Shown: piece after piece, positions 7,843-10,052 of the stretch
Layout: each line of letters begins with the position of its first letter
Numbering within the stretch: position 1 is the first letter of the stretch
Source of the DNA: Cudoniella acicularis
Taxonomy: Eukaryota; Ascomycota; Leotiomycetes; Helotiales; Helotiaceae
Direction of reading: 5' to 3'
Length of the DNA: 10,052 nt
Assembly (NCBI GenBank): GCA_013054445.1
Contig: JAAMPI010001836.1
Span: 1-10,052 of the forward strand
Made by a program: the position numbers and the translations under genes
Notes under the pieces: model-generated
What the model was told of the DNA's origin: nothing
What the model saw: the letters and a program-made list of their open reading frames with translations, nothing else
Databases searched by the model: none

Positions 7843-10039
7843 TTAAACAATGTATAGCCTTTGTCTTTTCCATCCGACTTCTGCTATCCCATTATCTTCG
7901 GGAATTTGTGCAACCCCAATTCTACGATACTCGTCAAGCAATCCTGTAGGTTCGAGGATTAAGGCAAATAAGACACCATCTTCTCCCCAAAAGCCAGTCC
8001 ATTTTGAGATCTGAAGATAGATTATACTTTTGTCTTCCTGAACGAGTCCGCTTTCTATGGCGTTGAACTTCGTTCCTCTAACATTGAGATTGGCCTCTTC
8101 GGTATGATTATGGAGGGGACATCTGGGACGTGATGTCCATCCTACTTTCGCTCGAAAAAGCAAGTCGTCGATGTCACAAATGGTTTGGTTGCGTGAAAAT
8201 GGAAGTCTTGATCTTAGCAAGTAAATTTGCTCCATTATATCTCCTTCGCGAACATCTGCAAGGCTGAAACTTTCACCTTTTAGGAAGTATGGTTTTGAGC
8301 GTTTCGATACGTCTGCAATAGCTTGGCATTGGCCTACTACAGCCAGCCGCCCAGATAGAACTCGACCATAAGCTCCTTCATCTGCTTCGATGACGTCACA
8401 CCTCTCAAAAGTGGCGTCGAAAGTAGCAATCCTTGCTTCTGAATCTCCTAGGTGAATGTAGAACGGATGTCCCTCCGGCTGGCCGCTAGAGAAGTCCAAG
8501 GAGGCCCAGCTCCAGGATGGAAGGCTACATTCGCTTGACCTCACCCCTAGCCCTCCCACTGACCAAAGTAGCCCTCTGTGCATATCTTCCTCCCATATGC
8601 CCGCCTTATAGGTAAACCCCGTGAGCTCCTGAGTCTCTTTCGCGATGGCTGACAGCGCGAGTAATGAGTCGTTGGAGTATGTCAATCTACGATAGCTATA
8701 ATCGTTTAATAGTGAGTACCAAAGCGATAAGATAGAGTCCTCAGACTTCCTGTCTTCAGTTTTCCAACAGTATATGGACTGTAGAATCGGCCTCGTATGC
8801 GCAGGGTTACTTTCTGGAAGAGATGTCGTATGGCAGCTCCATATAATTTGCTGGTTTGTGAAATGCAGGACCCGAGGCGACAGAAACACCTCCTGAAGGG
8901 TCCATGCTCTTTGCTGGAGAGGGTGAATCTCATCTCCATATGATAATTCCCGAATATAGAATTTTCCTTCGATACCCTGCGAGAGGCTACAGTATGGTAT
9001 GGCTATTGCCCCAGCATCCGTATTTCGTTCACGGAGTATCCCGGTCTCACTACTCATAGCGCTTTCGGCAGCGATAGTAACAACTGCATGTTTGTAGACG
9101 TTTGCCATTTGAGTTGCCTCCCTTACCCAATCCTCATGAGAGTCTTGCAGTATACATAAGGAATCAATCCAGAGGTATCGATACCCTAGCCATCTTGTAA
9201 TCTCAATAGCATTTCGGAAATTCTTGGGGAGTTCTTCGACAATCAAGAGCTGTTCTCTGTCCTGGAGGTTTGTAGTTGTAGTCGACTTTTGGATGACTCC
9301 ACCCCAACAGTGGCTCAAAGCAACCCAATCTGCACACTTTCCTTTAGAGACAAATATTTTCTCTGATAAACCGCCTTTGATTGATCCCACATCAATAACA
9401 CGGGTGGGAAGAGGCTTGGTGACATGTTCCTCACAAGCAAGATGGCTTTCGCCGCAGGTTTTGAACCAATTTTTGATCATGGCATATGTGGCATCAGACA
9501 GCGGCAAAGGGCTGACTGGTCTTCCCGTTATTATAGAATTGATAGCCGCTGGGTCGTCTGAAATTCCATTAGCAAAATATCCATACGGTATTGGGGCTGT
9601 TCATGAGGCGAGCCTTACCAGGCTCGGCATATATAGAAAGGCTCATAAGCAACCGAGATGCAGCGAGATTGCGCCCATCATTCCCTTCCAGGCATTGTTC
9701 GATAAAAAGGACTTGTTCTTCACCGGAATCATCCCCAGAGATAGAAATATATATTTGTGGATCCCTTAACTCAGAATCAGAGTTTTCATCTAGATCATCT
9801 AGGTAGGAATCTTGTGATCGGTGGATCTGATCTTTTCGAATAATAAGAGAGCATAAAGGGCAACCTCTATTAGCTGAGCGTAATAACTCCATATAGCTGG
9901 CATGATGTTTGTATCTGTTCTCTGTCTTGTTTGGCCATCGTGAGCGTCGATTGAAGTTGTAAGAGTCACTTGATAGCAGACTCTCTGNNNNCATNNNCAN
10001 CAGCNTCCCNNNANTCGAATACACCCGCCACACCCGCAT
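7843..10039 (-). CDS. HET-domain protein, two exons, 711 aa; N-terminus uncertain
   Basis: Second HET gene, of the longer class with a Cys/His N-terminal region. Exon 1 is 10039-9619 and exon 2 is 9557-7843; the 61-nt intron (9618-9558) has donor GTAAGG, branch CTAAT and acceptor TTTCAG. Joining gives 2136 nt and restores the conserved IYAEPDDPAA...GRPVSP block at the junction (aa 137-156). N-terminal KHHASY (44-49) and GCPLC (59-63), then WFKTCGESHLACEEH and LPTRVIDV (190-197), are usual for this class. HET motifs: ALSHCWGG (220-227), LWIDSLCILQD (269-279) with DW, ATQMANVY, TIAAESA and RAWTLQEVFLSPRVLHF (357-373). Downstream are YSNDSLLALSAIAKE (434-448), YKAGIWEEDMHRGLLWS and LPSWSWASLDF (486-496), and the C-terminus ends with the typical GW.....YIV. 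The ATG at 10039 is provisional: N bases at 9988-10014 hide part of the first 20 codons, and the true start may lie beyond the window edge. Likely role is non-self recognition and cell death; no partner domain is visible. Confidence 0.92.
9988..10014. other. Clustered undetermined bases at the 5' end of the second HET gene
   Basis: N characters occur at 9988-9991, 9995-9997, 10000, 10005, 10010-10012 and 10014, interspersed with called bases. The pattern is that of ambiguous positions and not of a scaffold gap. They lie within the provisional first 20 codons of the HET gene, so the N-terminal sequence and start codon cannot be fixed from this window. Confidence 0.95.
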
Positions 10040-10052
10040 TGTCCGCGACCTC

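Noticed and set aside
4700..7850. Classification of the central region as a RIP-mutated, AT-rich isochore
   Set aside because: The stops are compatible with C-to-T change, but the region still has many GC-rich patches (for example 6485-6560 and 7020-7070) and I cannot compute RIP indices here, so RIP is not claimed.
9597..9618. A 22-nt intron (GTAAGG...GAACAG) in the second HET gene
   Set aside because: It is far below the minimal intron length. The 61-nt version ending at 9558 has a proper CTAAT branch site and restores the conserved DDPAA block.
9224..9769. Plus-strand open frame of 181 codons
   Set aside because: It lies antisense to the HET motifs and intron of the second HET gene and has no motif of its own.

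Overview
The window looks like nuclear DNA of a filamentous ascomycete (Pezizomycotina; Leotiomycetes/Helotiales is my guess from the style of the proteins, not something shown directly). The reasons are short GT-AG introns of 56-143 nt with CTRAY-type branch sites, two HET-domain genes (a family confined almost entirely to filamentous ascomycetes), and a fungal sugar-porter gene. It is an accessory-type region rather than a conserved housekeeping block.

Layout: (1) 1-581, upstream region of the transporter, with a possible paired CreA site at 457-468. (2) 582-2607 (+), a five-exon MFS sugar transporter of 555 aa that appears intact. (3) 2608-2852, a short intergenic region with two inverted repeats and two inverted CCAAT boxes. 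(4) 2853-4715 (+), a HET-domain gene whose frame is open for 620 codons except for one TAG at 3465-3467; an 84-nt in-frame intron could remove it, but the codons after the TAG still look like HET protein. (5) 4959-6403 (-), a decayed F-box-like gene of the fungal 'EIRDxIY ... RTCKQI ... LYSRNTF' type, broken by several stops, a frameshift and undetermined bases. (6) 6404-7842, 1.4 kb with no gene I can support, but with a local concentration of CCTGAG/GCTCAGC words, including a perfect 10-bp inverted repeat. (7) 7843-10039 (-), a second HET gene of a different architecture, 711 aa in two exons, apparently intact apart from undetermined bases near its 5' end.

The genes do not form a cluster with a shared pathway. 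The biological theme is non-self recognition: two unrelated-architecture HET genes sit about 3.1 kb apart with a dead gene and gene-poor DNA between them, one of them perhaps inactivated. HET domains in characterised systems trigger heterokaryon-incompatibility cell death when paired with a recognition partner. No NLR, recognition repeat or known partner is visible here, so an incompatibility role is inference. I do not see a clearly new system; the most checkable points are the single TAG in the first HET gene and the clustered N positions in the second.
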